Shown: positions 1 to 10,868 of the stretch, one piece after another
Numbering within the stretch: the first letter of the stretch is position 1
Layout: every line of letters starts with the position of its first letter
Source of the DNA: Roseovarius pelagicus
GTDB lineage: Bacteria; Pseudomonadota; Alphaproteobacteria; Rhodobacterales; Rhodobacteraceae
NCBI RefSeq assembly: GCF_025639885.1
Contig: NZ_CP106738.1
Location: 496,001-560,000 of the forward strand
Length of the DNA: 64,000 nucleotides
Reading direction: 5' to 3'
The notes under the pieces: model-generated
The model's input: the letters and a program-made list of their open reading frames with translations, nothing else
Database searches by the model: none
Told to the model about the DNA's origin: nothing
Position numbers and translations under genes: made by a program

Positions 1-786
<786 letters not shown>

Positions 787-935
787 CTATTGCATGGATA
801 TGCCAGAGACGAAAGGCCAATTTCGCCCGAGCGCCGTCCATGCATCCGACCGAAACGCACGTTTCCAGTCCCGGCCATGCCCCGTAGGGTTTGATCTGTG
901 TCAGGGCCTGCGCATGTGTAGACACTAGTTAGCCG

Positions 936-1118
936 ATGGCACGTTCCAAGGAGTTCGCCGTGTCTGATCTGCAAACCGCCCCGCTGTCGAGGACTGTTGC
1001 ACTTGATCTCACCCATGTGCGCGCCGGGGCGCTCGCCGCGATGATCCTCGCGGATATGGGCGCTCGGGTAATCAAGGCAGAGCGTCCCGGAGGCGGAGGT
1101 GACACCCGCGCATTTCCG
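936..1118 (+). pseudogene. CaiB/BaiF-type CoA-transferase N-terminal remnant
   Basis: About 60 codons resemble the N-terminus of type III (CaiB/BaiF) CoA-transferases: ALDLTHVRAGALAAMILADM followed by GARVIKAERPGGGGDTR, the Rossmann-type opening of this family. After DTRAFP the similarity stops. The frame runs on as arginine- and serine-rich nonsense into the next gene, whereas intact members are about 390-450 residues with a catalytic Asp near residue 170 that is absent here. I read it as a decayed gene cut off just upstream of the ferredoxin/ASKHA gene. The 5' boundary is uncertain; a GTG at 960 is also possible. Confidence 0.7.
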
Positions 1119-1264
1119 GCCAGAAGAAGCACATGTGGATGGCTTGACGCGATGTGCCCTTCTGCCATGACGCGACAGGGCCAATTTTTGCCGGTTGCGG
1201 GCTTCCTCTGGGATCGCAATTCGCTATGGTCGCCTCAAAGACCTTCCCATCAGATGGAAATGCC

Positions 1265-3307
1265 ATGAGCACTGATCCCCTTGTCGTCTTTACGCCATCC
1301 GGTAAACGCGGTCGTTTTCCCGTGGGAACGCCCGTTCTCACAGCGGCGCGGCAGTTGGGCGTAGACCTTGATTCAGTCTGTGGTGGGCGCGGTATCTGTT
1401 CGAAGTGTCAGATCACACCGGGCTATGGCGAGTTTTCGAAGCACGGGGTCACTGTTCACGAGGGCGCGCTGTCTGACTGGAACGCGGTCGAGCAACGCTA
1501 TGACGACAAACGCGGCCTGACCAAGGGGCGTCGGCTGGGCTGTCAGGCCACTGTGCAAATGGATGTTGTAATCGACGTCCCACCTGAAAGTCAGGTTCAC
1601 AAGCAAGTCGTGCGCAAACGTGCCGAGGCCCGCGATATTACGCTGAACCCGTCCACGCGACTGTTTTATGTCGAGGTCGAAGAGCCCGACATGCACAAGC
1701 CCACCGGCGATCTGGAACGGCTCTGCACCGCATTGTCCGAACAATGGCAGATCGAGAACGTGCATGCCGATCTGCATATCCTGCAAACGATGCAGCCGAT
1801 CCTGCGCAAGGGCGGCTGGAAAGTCACCTGCGCGGTCAATCTGGGCGACAACGAAAACCCGCCCATGATCATGCAAATCTGGCCCGGTTTCCATGAGGGT
1901 ACGGTGTACGGTCTGGCGGTCGATCTCGGCTCTACTACCATTGCCGCGCATTTGTGTGATCTGGGGACCGGCGAAGTCGTGGCCTCGTCAGGTGTGATGA
2001 ACCCGCAGATCCGCTTTGGCGAGGATCTGATGAGTCGGGTCAGCTACTCGATGATGAACAAGGGAGGCGCTGCCGAAATGACGGCCGCGGTACGCGAAGG
2101 CATGAACACGTTGTTCAGCAATATCGCGACCGATGCCGGGGTAGATAAGGCGCTCATCGTCGATGCGGTTTTCGTCTGCAACCCGGTCATGCACCACCTG
2201 CTGCTGGGGATTGATCCGTTCGAGTTGGGTCAGGCACCGTTTGCGCTGGCCACCTCCGATTCCATACGCCTAGATGCACGCGAACTTGATCTTGACCTGC
2301 ACCCGTCCGCGCGTGTTTACCTGCTGCCCTGCATCGCGGGCCATGTGGGCGCAGACGCCGCTGCCGTGGCGCTCAGCGAGGCACCGGATAAATCCGAAGA
2401 CCTCGTGCTGGTCGTGGACGTGGGCACCAACGCCGAAATTCTACTGGGGAATCGTGAAAAGGTGCTGGCCTGTTCGTCCCCCACCGGTCCTGCCTTTGAG
2501 GGCGCACAGATCAGCGCAGGCCAGCGCGCCGCGCCGGGCGCGATCGAGAAGGTCGAGATTGATCCCGTGACCAAGGAACCGCGTTTTCGCGTGATCGGCT
2601 GTGATCTGTGGTCGGATGATCCGGCCTTTGCTGAGGCGACTGCCGCTACCGGTATCACCGGCATTTGTGGATCCGGCATCATCGAAGCGATTGCCGAGAT
2701 GCGCATTGCGGGTGTGCTCGATGCCTCGGGCCTGATTGGATCATCCGCACAAGCCGGGACCGACCGGTGCATCCCCGAGGGGCGCACCAACTCTTATCTG
2801 TTGCACGATGCCAGTGCGACGGGCGGGCCGCGCATCACGGTGACCAACCCGGACATTCGTGCCATCCAGATGGCCAAGGCCGCGCTTTATTCCGGCGCGC
2901 GCCTGTTGATGGATAAATTCGGCGTCGACAATGTGGACCGCGTTGTTCTGGCAGGTGCGTTCGGCGCGCATATCAGCCCGAAACACGCGATGGTGCTGGG
3001 TATGATCCCCGACGCGCCGCTGGACAAAGTGACCTCGGCTGGCAACGCAGCGGGAACCGGCGCGCGGATTGCATTGATCAACAGCGCCGCCCGCGCCGAG
3101 ATCGAAGAAACCGTACGTCGCATTCACAAGGTAGAAACCGCTGTCGAGCCGCGCTTTCAAGAGCATTTCGTGAACGCTTCAGCCATTCCAAACTCGGTAG
3201 AGCCGTTCCCGATTCTGAACAGCATCGTGTCGTTGCCGGATGTGTCATTCAATACCGGAGGCGGCGACGAAGCCGGTGGCGGGCGCAGGCGGCGGCGACG
3301 CGGCTAG
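1265..3307 (+). CDS. 2Fe-2S ferredoxin/ASKHA protein, RACo-like corrinoid activator (DUF4445)
   Basis: 680 residues. The N-terminal 2Fe-2S domain has CGGRGICSKC (Cys39, Cys45, Cys48) with a fourth Cys93 in RRLGCQA. A linker of about 110 residues leads to an actin-like ATPase (ASKHA) part with phosphate-binding motifs AVDLGSTTIA and VVDVGTNAEI and late glycine motifs GICGSGI and VLAGAFGAHI. This is the layout of RACo/RamA proteins, which use a ferredoxin electron and ATP to return Co(II) corrinoid proteins to Co(I). In Rhodobacterales a plausible client is a split methionine synthase or a corrinoid demethylation system; neither lies in the window. The start at 1265 gives the ferredoxin N-terminus; an in-frame ATG 37 codons upstream would run into the CoA-transferase remnant. 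The C-terminus ends in an unusual glycine/arginine tail with six consecutive Arg. Confidence 0.88.
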   Translation: MSTDPLVVFTPSGKRGRFPVGTPVLTAARQLGVDLDSVCGGRGICSKCQITPGYGEFSKHGVTVHEGALSDWNAVEQRYDDKRGLTKGRRLGCQATVQMDVVIDVPPESQVHKQVVRKRAEARDITLNPSTRLFYVEVEEPDMHKPTGDLERLCTALSEQWQIENVHADLHILQTMQPILRKGGWKVTCAVNLGDNENPPMIMQIWPGFHEGTVYGLAVDLGSTTIAAHLCDLGTGEVVASSGVMNPQIRFGEDLMSRVSYSMMNKGGAAEMTAAVREGMNTLFSNIATDAGVDKALIVDAVFVCNPVMHHLLLGIDPFELGQAPFALATSDSIRLDARELDLDLHPSARVYLLPCIAGHVGADAAAVALSEAPDKSEDLVLVVDVGTNAEILLGNREKVLACSSPTGPAFEGAQISAGQRAAPGAIEKVEIDPVTKEPRFRVIGCDLWSDDPAFAEATAATGITGICGSGIIEAIAEMRIAGVLDASGLIGSSAQAGTDRCIPEGRTNSYLLHDASATGGPRITVTNPDIRAIQMAKAALYSGARLLMDKFGVDNVDRVVLAGAFGAHISPKHAMVLGMIPDAPLDKVTSAGNAAGTGARIALINSAARAEIEETVRRIHKVETAVEPRFQEHFVNASAIPNSVEPFPILNSIVSLPDVSFNTGGGDEAGGGRRRRRRG

Positions 3308-3367
3308 CCGCGGTATCGCGCCACCCTAGTGCCTTCCCCCGGTCGCCCTCTGTGCTATGGTCACGGT

Positions 3368-4849
3368 ATGAGATTCCTCGCCACGGCCCTTGCCCTCTGT
3401 CTTTGCCTGCCCGCGGCGGCGGATCCAACAGGCACTTTTCGGCAGGCGCATGAGTTGGGTTTCGGCGCGCTGAGCAATCTTGACCCGATGTCCAACGGAC
3501 GGGTCCTTCAGGTCACCGAAAAAACCATGAACCGCCTTGTGCGGCCCGGTGCCGACGGCACACCACAGCCGGTTTTGGCCACGGATTGGCAGCCCAATGA
3601 GGACGGCACCGAATGGACCTTCACCCTGCGCGAAGGTGTGCGGTTTCACGACGGAACCGACTTTGACGCCGCCGATGTGGTCTATTCCCTGAACCGGATT
3701 ATTGCGCCTGACAATGACAGTTCAGCCCGCGCCACCATCCAGATGATTCACCGGATAGAGGCGGTCGGCCCGTATGAGGTACGCATGTACCTTGATGGGC
3801 CGTTTGCGGACCTGCCGCTGCAACTGATGGATTTTCGCATGCGGATCATCCCCGATGGTTCAGGCGATACCATTGCACAGACCGGAATCGGCACGGGCCC
3901 GTTCATTGTCGAGCGGTTTGACCCCGACGGCATTACCATTCTACGCGCGAATTCCGATTATTTCGAAGGTCCCCCCGGCGTTGCCGCCATCGAAGTAATT
4001 GCGATCCCCGACGCACAGGCCCGCCTACAGGCGCTCTTGGGTGGCCAGATCGACATGGAGCGCGGCATCACCCCGCAATTGGGTAAGGTGCTGGAGGCAT
4101 CCGATCGCTACGCCGTGCAACAAGTCCCCACCGGCAACTGGATCGGCATGGCTTTTCGCACCGACGTACCCCCATATGACGATGCGCGGATACGTCGTGC
4201 GCTTCGATTGGCCGTGGACCGCGATGAAATGCTGAAGCTGGTGCTGGGCGGACGCGGAATCGTCGCCTGCGACACCCCCGTTGCCCCCAACGATCAGTAT
4301 CGGGCGGACATCGCTTGTCCGCAGGATATCGCCCAAGCACGCGCGCTGCTGACCGATGCGGGTTACCCGGACGGCATTGACGTGACAGTGCATGTCTCGG
4401 CGCTCGATAGCAGTTGGCCAACGATGGCAGTGGTCTATCAACAACAGGCCGCCGCGGCGGGCATCCGCGTCAGGATCAAGAAGGAATCAACTGACGGTTA
4501 CTGGAGCCAAGTCTGGATGCAAAAGGACGCGGTGACGACCCGCTGGAACGAACGCCCCGCTGATCAAGCGCTGAACGAAGCATTCTCCTCGGGTGCCAAA
4601 TGGAACGAGACCTACTACAAAGACGCGGTTTTTGATCAGTTGATGACAGATGCACGTTCCGAACTGGACTTTGATCAGCGCCGTGCGCTGTATGAGGCGG
4701 CGCAAATACGGCTATGGGAGAATGCCGGCACGCTTATCCCCTACCATGTGACCCAATTGGTGGGGCTGTCAGCCCGCGTTGCCAACCTCGATAACGTCAA
4801 GAATGACGCGGTGCGCTGGCACCTGATCCGGGTGATCCCGGACAGTTGA
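3368..4849 (+). CDS. Peptide/nickel-type ABC transporter solute-binding protein (SBP_bac_5)
   Basis: 493 residues with a clear signal peptide (MRFLATALALCLCLPAAA), so periplasmic. Family 5 solute-binding features follow: TFTLREGVRFHDGTDFDAADVVYSLNRI near residues 78-110, the GTGPFIVERF motif, and a C-terminal segment of the LIPYHVTQLVGLS type. Such proteins deliver oligopeptides, opines or similar to a DppBCDF-type importer. No permease or ATPase genes adjoin, so it is an orphan component whose membrane partner must be elsewhere. The start was placed at the ATG giving the signal peptide; an upstream in-frame ATG at 3329 would put 13 polar residues before it. Ligand unknown. Confidence 0.88.
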   Translation: MRFLATALALCLCLPAAADPTGTFRQAHELGFGALSNLDPMSNGRVLQVTEKTMNRLVRPGADGTPQPVLATDWQPNEDGTEWTFTLREGVRFHDGTDFDAADVVYSLNRIIAPDNDSSARATIQMIHRIEAVGPYEVRMYLDGPFADLPLQLMDFRMRIIPDGSGDTIAQTGIGTGPFIVERFDPDGITILRANSDYFEGPPGVAAIEVIAIPDAQARLQALLGGQIDMERGITPQLGKVLEASDRYAVQQVPTGNWIGMAFRTDVPPYDDARIRRALRLAVDRDEMLKLVLGGRGIVACDTPVAPNDQYRADIACPQDIAQARALLTDAGYPDGIDVTVHVSALDSSWPTMAVVYQQQAAAAGIRVRIKKESTDGYWSQVWMQKDAVTTRWNERPADQALNEAFSSGAKWNETYYKDAVFDQLMTDARSELDFDQRRALYEAAQIRLWENAGTLIPYHVTQLVGLSARVANLDNVKNDAVRWHLIRVIPDS

Positions 4850-4951
4850 CCAATCCACATCGCGTACGGCCCTTACGCTGAGTTTTTGTTGTCAACAATT
4901 CGACTACCGAGTATTTGCTTACGATAGTTAAATCTTGGACAGGGCAGCGCC

Positions 4952-5980
4952 GTGTATAGACAACGATTGGGCGAGCTCGACTTTTTCGAGGACCTTCCCA
5001 GCCGATGGCCCCGCTTTCCTGTACAGATCGCATTTGGTGTGGCCTGCTTTGCCGTCGCTTGGCTGACGCGTGAATTTATCGATCTGTTTTCAAACGGCGC
5101 GGGTCCGTTTTCGATCATCTACCCAGCGATAATGATCTCTACCCTTTATGGGCGATGGCAAGCGGGGCTTGTGACCTTCGCGCTGGCATTTCTGCACGCT
5201 TGGTATTTCGTTCTCCCGTTCGAAAATTCGTTTGCGTTCGAAAATCCACAGGATCTGGCACGTACCATCGTGAACGGATCCGCCGCTCTGGTGATCCTCT
5301 TTTTCGCAGAAGTGTTCCGTGCCGCCGTCCGCTTTGCAGCGGCAGAACGCGATGCGGAGTTGCACAATCGCGAATTGCTGATGATCGAGCTTGAACACCG
5401 CACCAAGAACAATTTTGCGATGGTCTCTTCATTGCTGTCGATGCAACAACGGCGCAGTGATTCCGAAGACGTGAAACAGGCGCTCAGCTCTGCGGCAGCG
5501 CGAGTTCAGAGCTTTGCAGCCATTCACGAAACGATTTACACGTCATCGCGATACTCCGACAAGCTGTCGCTTCGCCCCTATCTCGAGGCTTTGCTTGCGC
5601 ATCTGCAAAGCGGCCTGTTTGCGACCCGCCCCGTGCGCATCGACCTTGCGTGTGATCCGGTCGAAATCCCGCGTGACCGTGCCGTCGCCTTTGGGCTGAT
5701 CGTGAATGAACTGGTCACAAACGCGGCAAGGCACGCGTTTCCAGCAGGACAGGCTGGCGTCATTACTGTCAGCTACCACGAGCAGCCAAACGCACCCTGG
5801 GTTCTGGCAATCTGCGATGACGGCTGTGGTTACGACGATGCGTCCGAAGCGGCTGCCGCTGGCTCTGGTCTGGGAAAAACGCTGATGACCAGCTTTGCGA
5901 CCACCGCCGGAGGTGAAATCAAGGTGGATCACCTAGAAGTCGGCACCTGCGTCCGGGTGGTGGAGACCGAATTGGACTAA
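4952..5980 (+). CDS. Membrane sensor histidine kinase, HisKA_2/HWE type
   Basis: 342 residues from a GTG start; no ATG gives a complete N-terminus. Hydrophobic segments between residues 25 and 120, including GPFSIIYPAIMISTLYG, form a DUF4118-like membrane region without a periplasmic sensor. The HisKA_2 phospho-acceptor box LEHRTKNNFAMVSSLLSMQ carries His149, and the HATPase domain has N-box NELVTNAARHAF, ICDDGCGYDD and GSGLGKTLM. Such kinases usually signal to a stand-alone receiver protein or a LuxR-type regulator. The adjacent convergent LuxR-type gene (6065-6691) lacks the phosphorylatable Asp, so it is not an obvious partner. Confidence 0.88.
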   Translation: MYRQRLGELDFFEDLPSRWPRFPVQIAFGVACFAVAWLTREFIDLFSNGAGPFSIIYPAIMISTLYGRWQAGLVTFALAFLHAWYFVLPFENSFAFENPQDLARTIVNGSAALVILFFAEVFRAAVRFAAAERDAELHNRELLMIELEHRTKNNFAMVSSLLSMQQRRSDSEDVKQALSSAAARVQSFAAIHETIYTSSRYSDKLSLRPYLEALLAHLQSGLFATRPVRIDLACDPVEIPRDRAVAFGLIVNELVTNAARHAFPAGQAGVITVSYHEQPNAPWVLAICDDGCGYDDASEAAAAGSGLGKTLMTSFATTAGGEIKVDHLEVGTCVRVVETELD

Positions 5981-6064
5981 AAGCCAGAATCGTCGCGATT
6001 GACTGCACTCTGCGCCACTAGCAGACCAGATTTGCAGGTTTCGCACGCAGGCCCTGCAAGGATG

Positions 6065-6853
<789 letters not shown>

Positions 6854-7004
6854 TTAGTTCGGATGGTTGCACGGAATTGTCTCGGCGCGTCGCCACTGAC
6901 TGAGGTCTCTCAAATTCTGGCTCACGCAACTCGCCAGCCTCTGCGAACGTGTAGGCAAGCCGATTTCGCGCTGCAAACGACCGACGTGCTGCAACCTGAA
7001 TTCC

Positions 7005-7024
7005 TGCATTTGTGTGCAAATGCA
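7005..7024. promoter_or_regulatory. Perfect dyad upstream of mcl (TGCATTTG-N4-CAAATGCA)
   Basis: An 8-4-8 perfect inverted repeat about 180 bp upstream of mcl, inside the 514-bp interval between the divergent LuxR-type gene and mcl. The inner TTTG/CAAA halves recall operators of acyl-CoA-responsive RamB/PccR-type regulators, but that link is inference only. The rest of the interval (6692-7205) shows no credible gene. Confidence 0.5.
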
Positions 7025-7041
7025 TCCCCTAAGGCACGTTT

Positions 7042-7060
7042 GGGTAGGGACGCCCTACCC
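7042..7060. promoter_or_regulatory. Perfect dyad upstream of mcl (GGGTAGGG-N3-CCCTACCC), candidate LuxR-type operator
   Basis: An 8-3-8 perfect inverted repeat about 146 bp upstream of the mcl start. Its size and symmetry suit a dimeric LuxR/GerE-type HTH, and a LuxR-type regulator is encoded divergently next to it. It could alternatively form an RNA hairpin, but no T-run follows, so a terminator is unlikely. Confidence 0.55.
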
Positions 7061-7205
7061 GTTCGGCCCACCTCTCCTACGCGCAGCAGCCAATGCTACC
7101 CATGCGAAAGTATTCCTCAGACCCGAACCGGTTAGCTTTCTTCCGTGAATAGCCTCCGCTCGCCACGCAATCGCGAGTTGGCCAAGCAAAGAAGGATGAC
7201 GACAC

Positions 7206-8150
7206 ATGAGCTACACCCTGCACCCGCTTAAAAAGCAACGTCTGCAACGCTCTGAACTGGCTGTGCCGGGCTCAAACCCGTCGATGATCGAAAAAGCCGC
7301 CGAGAGCGATGTGGATTACATCTTTCTCGACCTAGAGGATGCCGTGGCACCGCCGGAAAAGGTGCAGGCACGCAAAAACATCATCGAGGCACTGAATGAC
7401 ATCGACTGGAAGGCCAAGGGCAAAACCATGTCGATCCGCATCAATGGGTTGGATACGCATTACATGTATCGCGACGTGGTGGATATCGTCGAGCAGGCGG
7501 GACAGCATCTGGATACGATCCTGGTGCCGAAGGTGGGCGTCCCCGGTGATCTGTACACTGTCGAAACCATGATCAGCCAGATCGAAGAGGCCATGGGCTA
7601 CACTCATCAGATTGGGCTAGAGGCACTCATCGAAACCGCACTCGGCATGGCCAATGTCGAGGCGATTGCAGCCGCCCCCGGTCGACTGGAGGCGATGCAT
7701 TTTGGCGTGGCAGATTACGCCGCCTCGAACCGGGCGCGCACCGTGGTGATTGGCGGGCTGAACCCCGATTACCCCGGCGACCAGTGGCATTTTGCGCTTA
7801 GCCGCATGACTGTCGCCTGTCGTGCCTATGGTCTGCGCGCCATAGATGGACCATTCGGCGACTTCAGCGATCCCGATGGTTACATCCTGTCGGCCAAGCG
7901 CGCCGCTGCGTTGGGGATCGAAGGCAAATGGGCCATCCACCCCAGCCAGATCGAAATGGCCAACAATGTGTTTTCTCCACCCGAGGCCGAAGTGACCCGC
8001 GCTCGCCGTGTCATCGAGGAGCTGCGCAAGGCGGAAGCCGCGGGCAAAGGCGCCGCCAGCTTGGACGGCAAGATGATCGACGCCGCATCAGAGCGGATGG
8101 CGAACAACGTCCTGACGGTGGCCGACGCCATCGCAGCGAAGAACGGCTAA
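7206..8150 (+). CDS. mcl: L-malyl-CoA/beta-methylmalyl-CoA lyase
   Basis: 314 residues, the usual length for Mcl1 of the CitE-like superfamily. It cleaves L-malyl-CoA to acetyl-CoA and glyoxylate (and beta-methylmalyl-CoA to propionyl-CoA and glyoxylate), using Mg2+. Motifs seen: [17 protein letters not shown] near the N-terminus, [12 protein letters not shown] with metal-binding acids, ILVPKVG, the active-site glutamate region [20 protein letters not shown], and the late [18 protein letters not shown] lies 7 bases before the ATG. It is followed 14 bp later by mtkA, so it very likely belongs to a serine-cycle-like operon with malate-CoA ligase. Confidence 0.95.
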   Translation: MSYTLHPLKKQRLQRSELAVPGSNPSMIEKAAESDVDYIFLDLEDAVAPPEKVQARKNIIEALNDIDWKAKGKTMSIRINGLDTHYMYRDVVDIVEQAGQHLDTILVPKVGVPGDLYTVETMISQIEEAMGYTHQIGLEALIETALGMANVEAIAAAPGRLEAMHFGVADYAASNRARTVVIGGLNPDYPGDQWHFALSRMTVACRAYGLRAIDGPFGDFSDPDGYILSAKRAAALGIEGKWAIHPSQIEMANNVFSPPEAEVTRARRVIEELRKAEAAGKGAASLDGKMIDAASERMANNVLTVADAIAAKNG

Positions 8151-8164
8151 GCAGGAGAACTCCA

Positions 8165-9355
8165 ATGGATATTCACGAGTATCAAGCCAAGGAACTGCTG
8201 AAGCGGTTCGGCGTGAACGTACCGCGCGGCGGCATCGCCTACAGTCCTGAACAGGCGGTTTATCGCAGCCACGAGCTCTCAGGTGGAAAATGCGTCGTCA
8301 AGGCACAGATCCACTCTGGTGCACGCGGCAAGGCGGGCGGCGTGCGCATCTGTTCTACAGATGACGAGATCGCCGATGCCGCCAGTTGGATGCTGGGCCG
8401 CAAGCTCGTCACACACCAGACTGGCCCCGCGGGCAAACTGGTCAGCCGCCTGTATATCGAAGAGGCAACCGACATTGCGCAGGAGATCTACCTAGCGTTC
8501 GTCATGGACCGTACAGAAGAGCGTGTGGTCGTCGTTGCGTCTGCCCAAGGCGGCATGGAGATCGAGGATATCTCAGAGAGTGAACCGGACAGCATAATCC
8601 GCTCGGTTGTGGATCCTGCTGTGGGAATGCAGGCCTTTCAGGCGCGAGAGATCGCATTTCAGTTGGATTTGGATCCCGCGCTCATCGCGCAAGCGACCAA
8701 GACGATCATCGGCTGCTACAGATTGATGGAAGAGATGGACGCAAGCATGGTCGAAGTGAATCCTCTTGTGGTGACCAGCGCAGGAGAAATTGTCGCCTTG
8801 GATGCCAAGCTCAGCTTTGATGACAACGCGCTCTTTCGTCGACCCGAAATCTCTGAGTTTCGGGACAAGAGTCAGGAAGATGCACGCGAAACATATGCCG
8901 AGGATCGCGGCCTGAACTACATCGGACTGGAGGGTGAAATCGGCTGTATCGTCAACGGTGCGGGCCTCGCCATGGCGACCCTAGACATGATCAAGATGGC
9001 CGGCGGCGAACCTGCCAACTTTCTTGATGTGGGCGGAGGCGCATCACCTGACCGTGTCTTGATGTCGTTCAAGGCCGTGTTGAATGATCCGAATGTCGAG
9101 GCGATCCTCGTCAACATTTTCGCCGGTATCAACCGATGCGACTGGATCGCCGAGGGCGTGATACGGGCCGTTCAGGAACTGGACCTGTCGATCCCGCTCG
9201 TGGTGCGTCTGTCGGGCACAAATGTCGAAGAAGGTCGCGCGCTGATCAACGACAGCGGGCTGGACATCACAACAGCCGACACATTGGCAGCGGCGGCGGA
9301 AAAGGTCGTCGGTGCATGGAAATCGGGCCGCAGTCAAAATGGGGAGGCCGTCTGA
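8165..9355 (+). CDS. mtkA: Malate-CoA ligase (malate thiokinase) beta subunit
   Basis: 396 residues of the SucC/ATP-citrate-lyase family: ATP-grasp domain opening [35 protein letters not shown] as nucleotide-binding loop, VEVNPLVV, and the C-terminal ligase domain with [29 protein letters not shown] and [10 protein letters not shown]. It is distinguished from true succinyl-CoA synthetase by context: it lies between mcl and the alpha subunit, as in serine-cycle bacteria. With MtkB it activates L-malate to malyl-CoA using ATP and CoA. The start follows an AGGAGA. Its TGA overlaps the ATG of the alpha subunit (TGATG), implying translational coupling. Confidence 0.92.
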   Translation: MDIHEYQAKELLKRFGVNVPRGGIAYSPEQAVYRSHELSGGKCVVKAQIHSGARGKAGGVRICSTDDEIADAASWMLGRKLVTHQTGPAGKLVSRLYIEEATDIAQEIYLAFVMDRTEERVVVVASAQGGMEIEDISESEPDSIIRSVVDPAVGMQAFQAREIAFQLDLDPALIAQATKTIIGCYRLMEEMDASMVEVNPLVVTSAGEIVALDAKLSFDDNALFRRPEISEFRDKSQEDARETYAEDRGLNYIGLEGEIGCIVNGAGLAMATLDMIKMAGGEPANFLDVGGGASPDRVLMSFKAVLNDPNVEAILVNIFAGINRCDWIAEGVIRAVQELDLSIPLVVRLSGTNVEEGRALINDSGLDITTADTLAAAAEKVVGAWKSGRSQNGEAV

Positions 9356-10236
9356 TGGCTATTCTGATCGACAACAACACACGCGTACTGGTTACTGGCC
9401 TGACGGGGCGCATCGGCAGCTTTCACGCCGAAGAGATGCGCGCCTATGGCACCAATGTGGTCGGCGGCGTCACCCCCGGCAAGGGCGGTACCACGCATAA
9501 CGGTCTACCTGTTTTCAACACAGTCAAAGGCGCAGTGGCCGAAACCGGCGCGGATCTGGCAATCTGTTTCGTCCCCCCGCCCTTTGCCGCCGACTCGATC
9601 ATGGAAGCAGCCGACGGCGGCATCCGCACCTGCGTGTGTATCGCGGACGGCATCCCGACACAGGATATGATCCGCGTGAAGCGATATATGCGCCGTTACA
9701 AGTCCGAGCGCCGCATGCGGTTGATCGGTCCCAACTGCGCTGGCATCATTACCCCAGATCAGGCGTTCGCCGGCCTGATGCCACCACATATCTACCTGCC
9801 CGGTCGCGTCGGCATCGTTGGCAGATCAGGCACACTTGGATACGAGGCCGCCAGCCAAATGAAGGCGCGCGGGATCGGTGTCAGTTCTTCTATCGGAATC
9901 GGCGGCGACCCGATCAATGGATCCAGTTTTCGCGATATACTGGAGTTGTTCGAAAACGATCCCGATACAGACCTCGTTGTGATGGTTGGCGAAATTGGAG
10001 GCCCGCAAGAGGCCGAGGCGGCGGCGTATATTCGTGACCACATGACCAAACCCGTGGCCGCATACATCGCCGGGCTTTCGGCACCAAAGGGCCGCCGTAT
10101 GGGTCACGCCGGGGCGATTGTTTCGGCCTTCGGGGAATCCGCCCAAGAAAAGGTGGAGATATTGAAAGACTGTGGTGTGACCATCGTTCCGACCCCATCC
10201 GCCTTTGGCGAAGTCGTCGAGAAAATGCTCGCTTGA
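9355..10236 (+). CDS. mtkB: Malate-CoA ligase (malate thiokinase) alpha subunit
   Basis: 293 residues of the SucD family. The N-terminal CoA-binding Rossmann domain shows VLVTGLTGRIGSFHAEEM and VVGGVTPGKGG, followed by VPPPFAADSIMEA and the ligase domain with LIGPNCAGIIT, GIVGRSGTLGYEA, SSSIGIGGDPI and the phospho-histidine loop GRRMGHAGAIV (His in GHAGA). It forms the complex with MtkA that makes malyl-CoA for Mcl. It is the last gene of the three-gene operon. A GC-rich inverted repeat 24 bp downstream may end transcription. Confidence 0.93.
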   Translation: MAILIDNNTRVLVTGLTGRIGSFHAEEMRAYGTNVVGGVTPGKGGTTHNGLPVFNTVKGAVAETGADLAICFVPPPFAADSIMEAADGGIRTCVCIADGIPTQDMIRVKRYMRRYKSERRMRLIGPNCAGIITPDQAFAGLMPPHIYLPGRVGIVGRSGTLGYEAASQMKARGIGVSSSIGIGGDPINGSSFRDILELFENDPDTDLVVMVGEIGGPQEAEAAAYIRDHMTKPVAAYIAGLSAPKGRRMGHAGAIVSAFGESAQEKVEILKDCGVTIVPTPSAFGEVVEKMLA

Positions 10237-10260
10237 CGCGGCTCGTATATCGGACTAATC

Positions 10261-10286
10261 GGCGCGGCGGCCGCTCTTGCCGCGCC
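10261..10286 (+). terminator. GC-rich stem-loop after mtkB
   Basis: Arms GGCGCGG and CCGCGCC separated by 12 bases, 24 bp after the mtkB stop. There is no T-run behind it, so it is only a tentative terminator or mRNA 3'-end stabiliser. Confidence 0.4.
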
Positions 10287-10583
10287 GCAGAATAACGTAC
10301 CGGAGCATCTCATGCGCACAGCGCAGATGACACGATTTGACGGCGTAATCGCCCTCGTCACTATACCGTTGCCTGAGTGCCTGTCCGACAGTGATATCGT
10401 CGGAACATGACGGAGCACTGGATATCCTGCAACGGACGGCTCGAAGACGCCTCTAGCGGCAAAAGAGAATCCCGGCTTCATAGCCAAGGTCAAACGCACG
10501 CAGAATCTGGGCGGCAAAAACTTACCATAATTCTTCCCAACCCCTGCCCAGAACCCGTGCAACCTTCATTTCAATAAAAAAGC
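10287..10583. other. Non-coding stretch between mtkB and the small-ORF region
   Basis: No frame here shows family similarity or sustained coding character, no tRNA-like fold was found, and no promoter could be placed with confidence. A 152-residue minus-strand frame across the mtkB end has no recognisable motif and is treated as a shadow. Confidence 0.5.
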
Positions 10584-10607
10584 GCCAGTCGGCGTGAACC
10601 GGCTGGC
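10584..10607 (+). terminator. Stem-loop with A-tract before and T/C-tract after
   Basis: A 9-bp stem (GCCAGTCGG / CCGGCTGGC with one G-U pair) and CGTGAA loop, preceded by AATAAAAAA and followed by TTTCCTTTC. It could work as a weak terminator on either strand or as a leader structure for the small reading frame that begins 25 bp downstream. Confidence 0.5.
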
Positions 10608-10631
10608 TTTCCTTTCTGAGGAGCAGAGCAG

Positions 10632-10736
10632 ATGCCCAACGAGACCCCCAAGCCGCCACGCGGCCCAGTAGACAAGTCCGCGCCCAAGCCACAGCCGGTT
10701 CCGCGACGCATTTTCACGGATTTTGCTAGCATTTGA
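10632..10736 (+). CDS. Possible 34-residue proline-rich protein
   Basis: A short frame MPNETPKPPRGPVDK... ending FTDFASI. It is supported mainly by a strong GAGGAG ribosome-binding site 9 bases before the ATG and by its proline/lysine-rich, non-random composition. No membrane segment or signal peptide. I do not recognise a family. It follows a stem-loop that may terminate or attenuate transcription, so expression is uncertain. It could simply be a spurious frame. Confidence 0.35.
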   Translation: MPNETPKPPRGPVDKSAPKPQPVPRRIFTDFASI

Positions 10737-10868
10737 CGGCAGCACAGCGGTACGCGCCGCAGGCGACGTGCCTGCGTCCCTATCCTTCAGCGTAGGAGGA
10801 TGATCGGAACATTCTTTGGGTTGCCCGCGTTTTCACTTCAACGGAACGCACACAAGGGAAGCCCAAAA

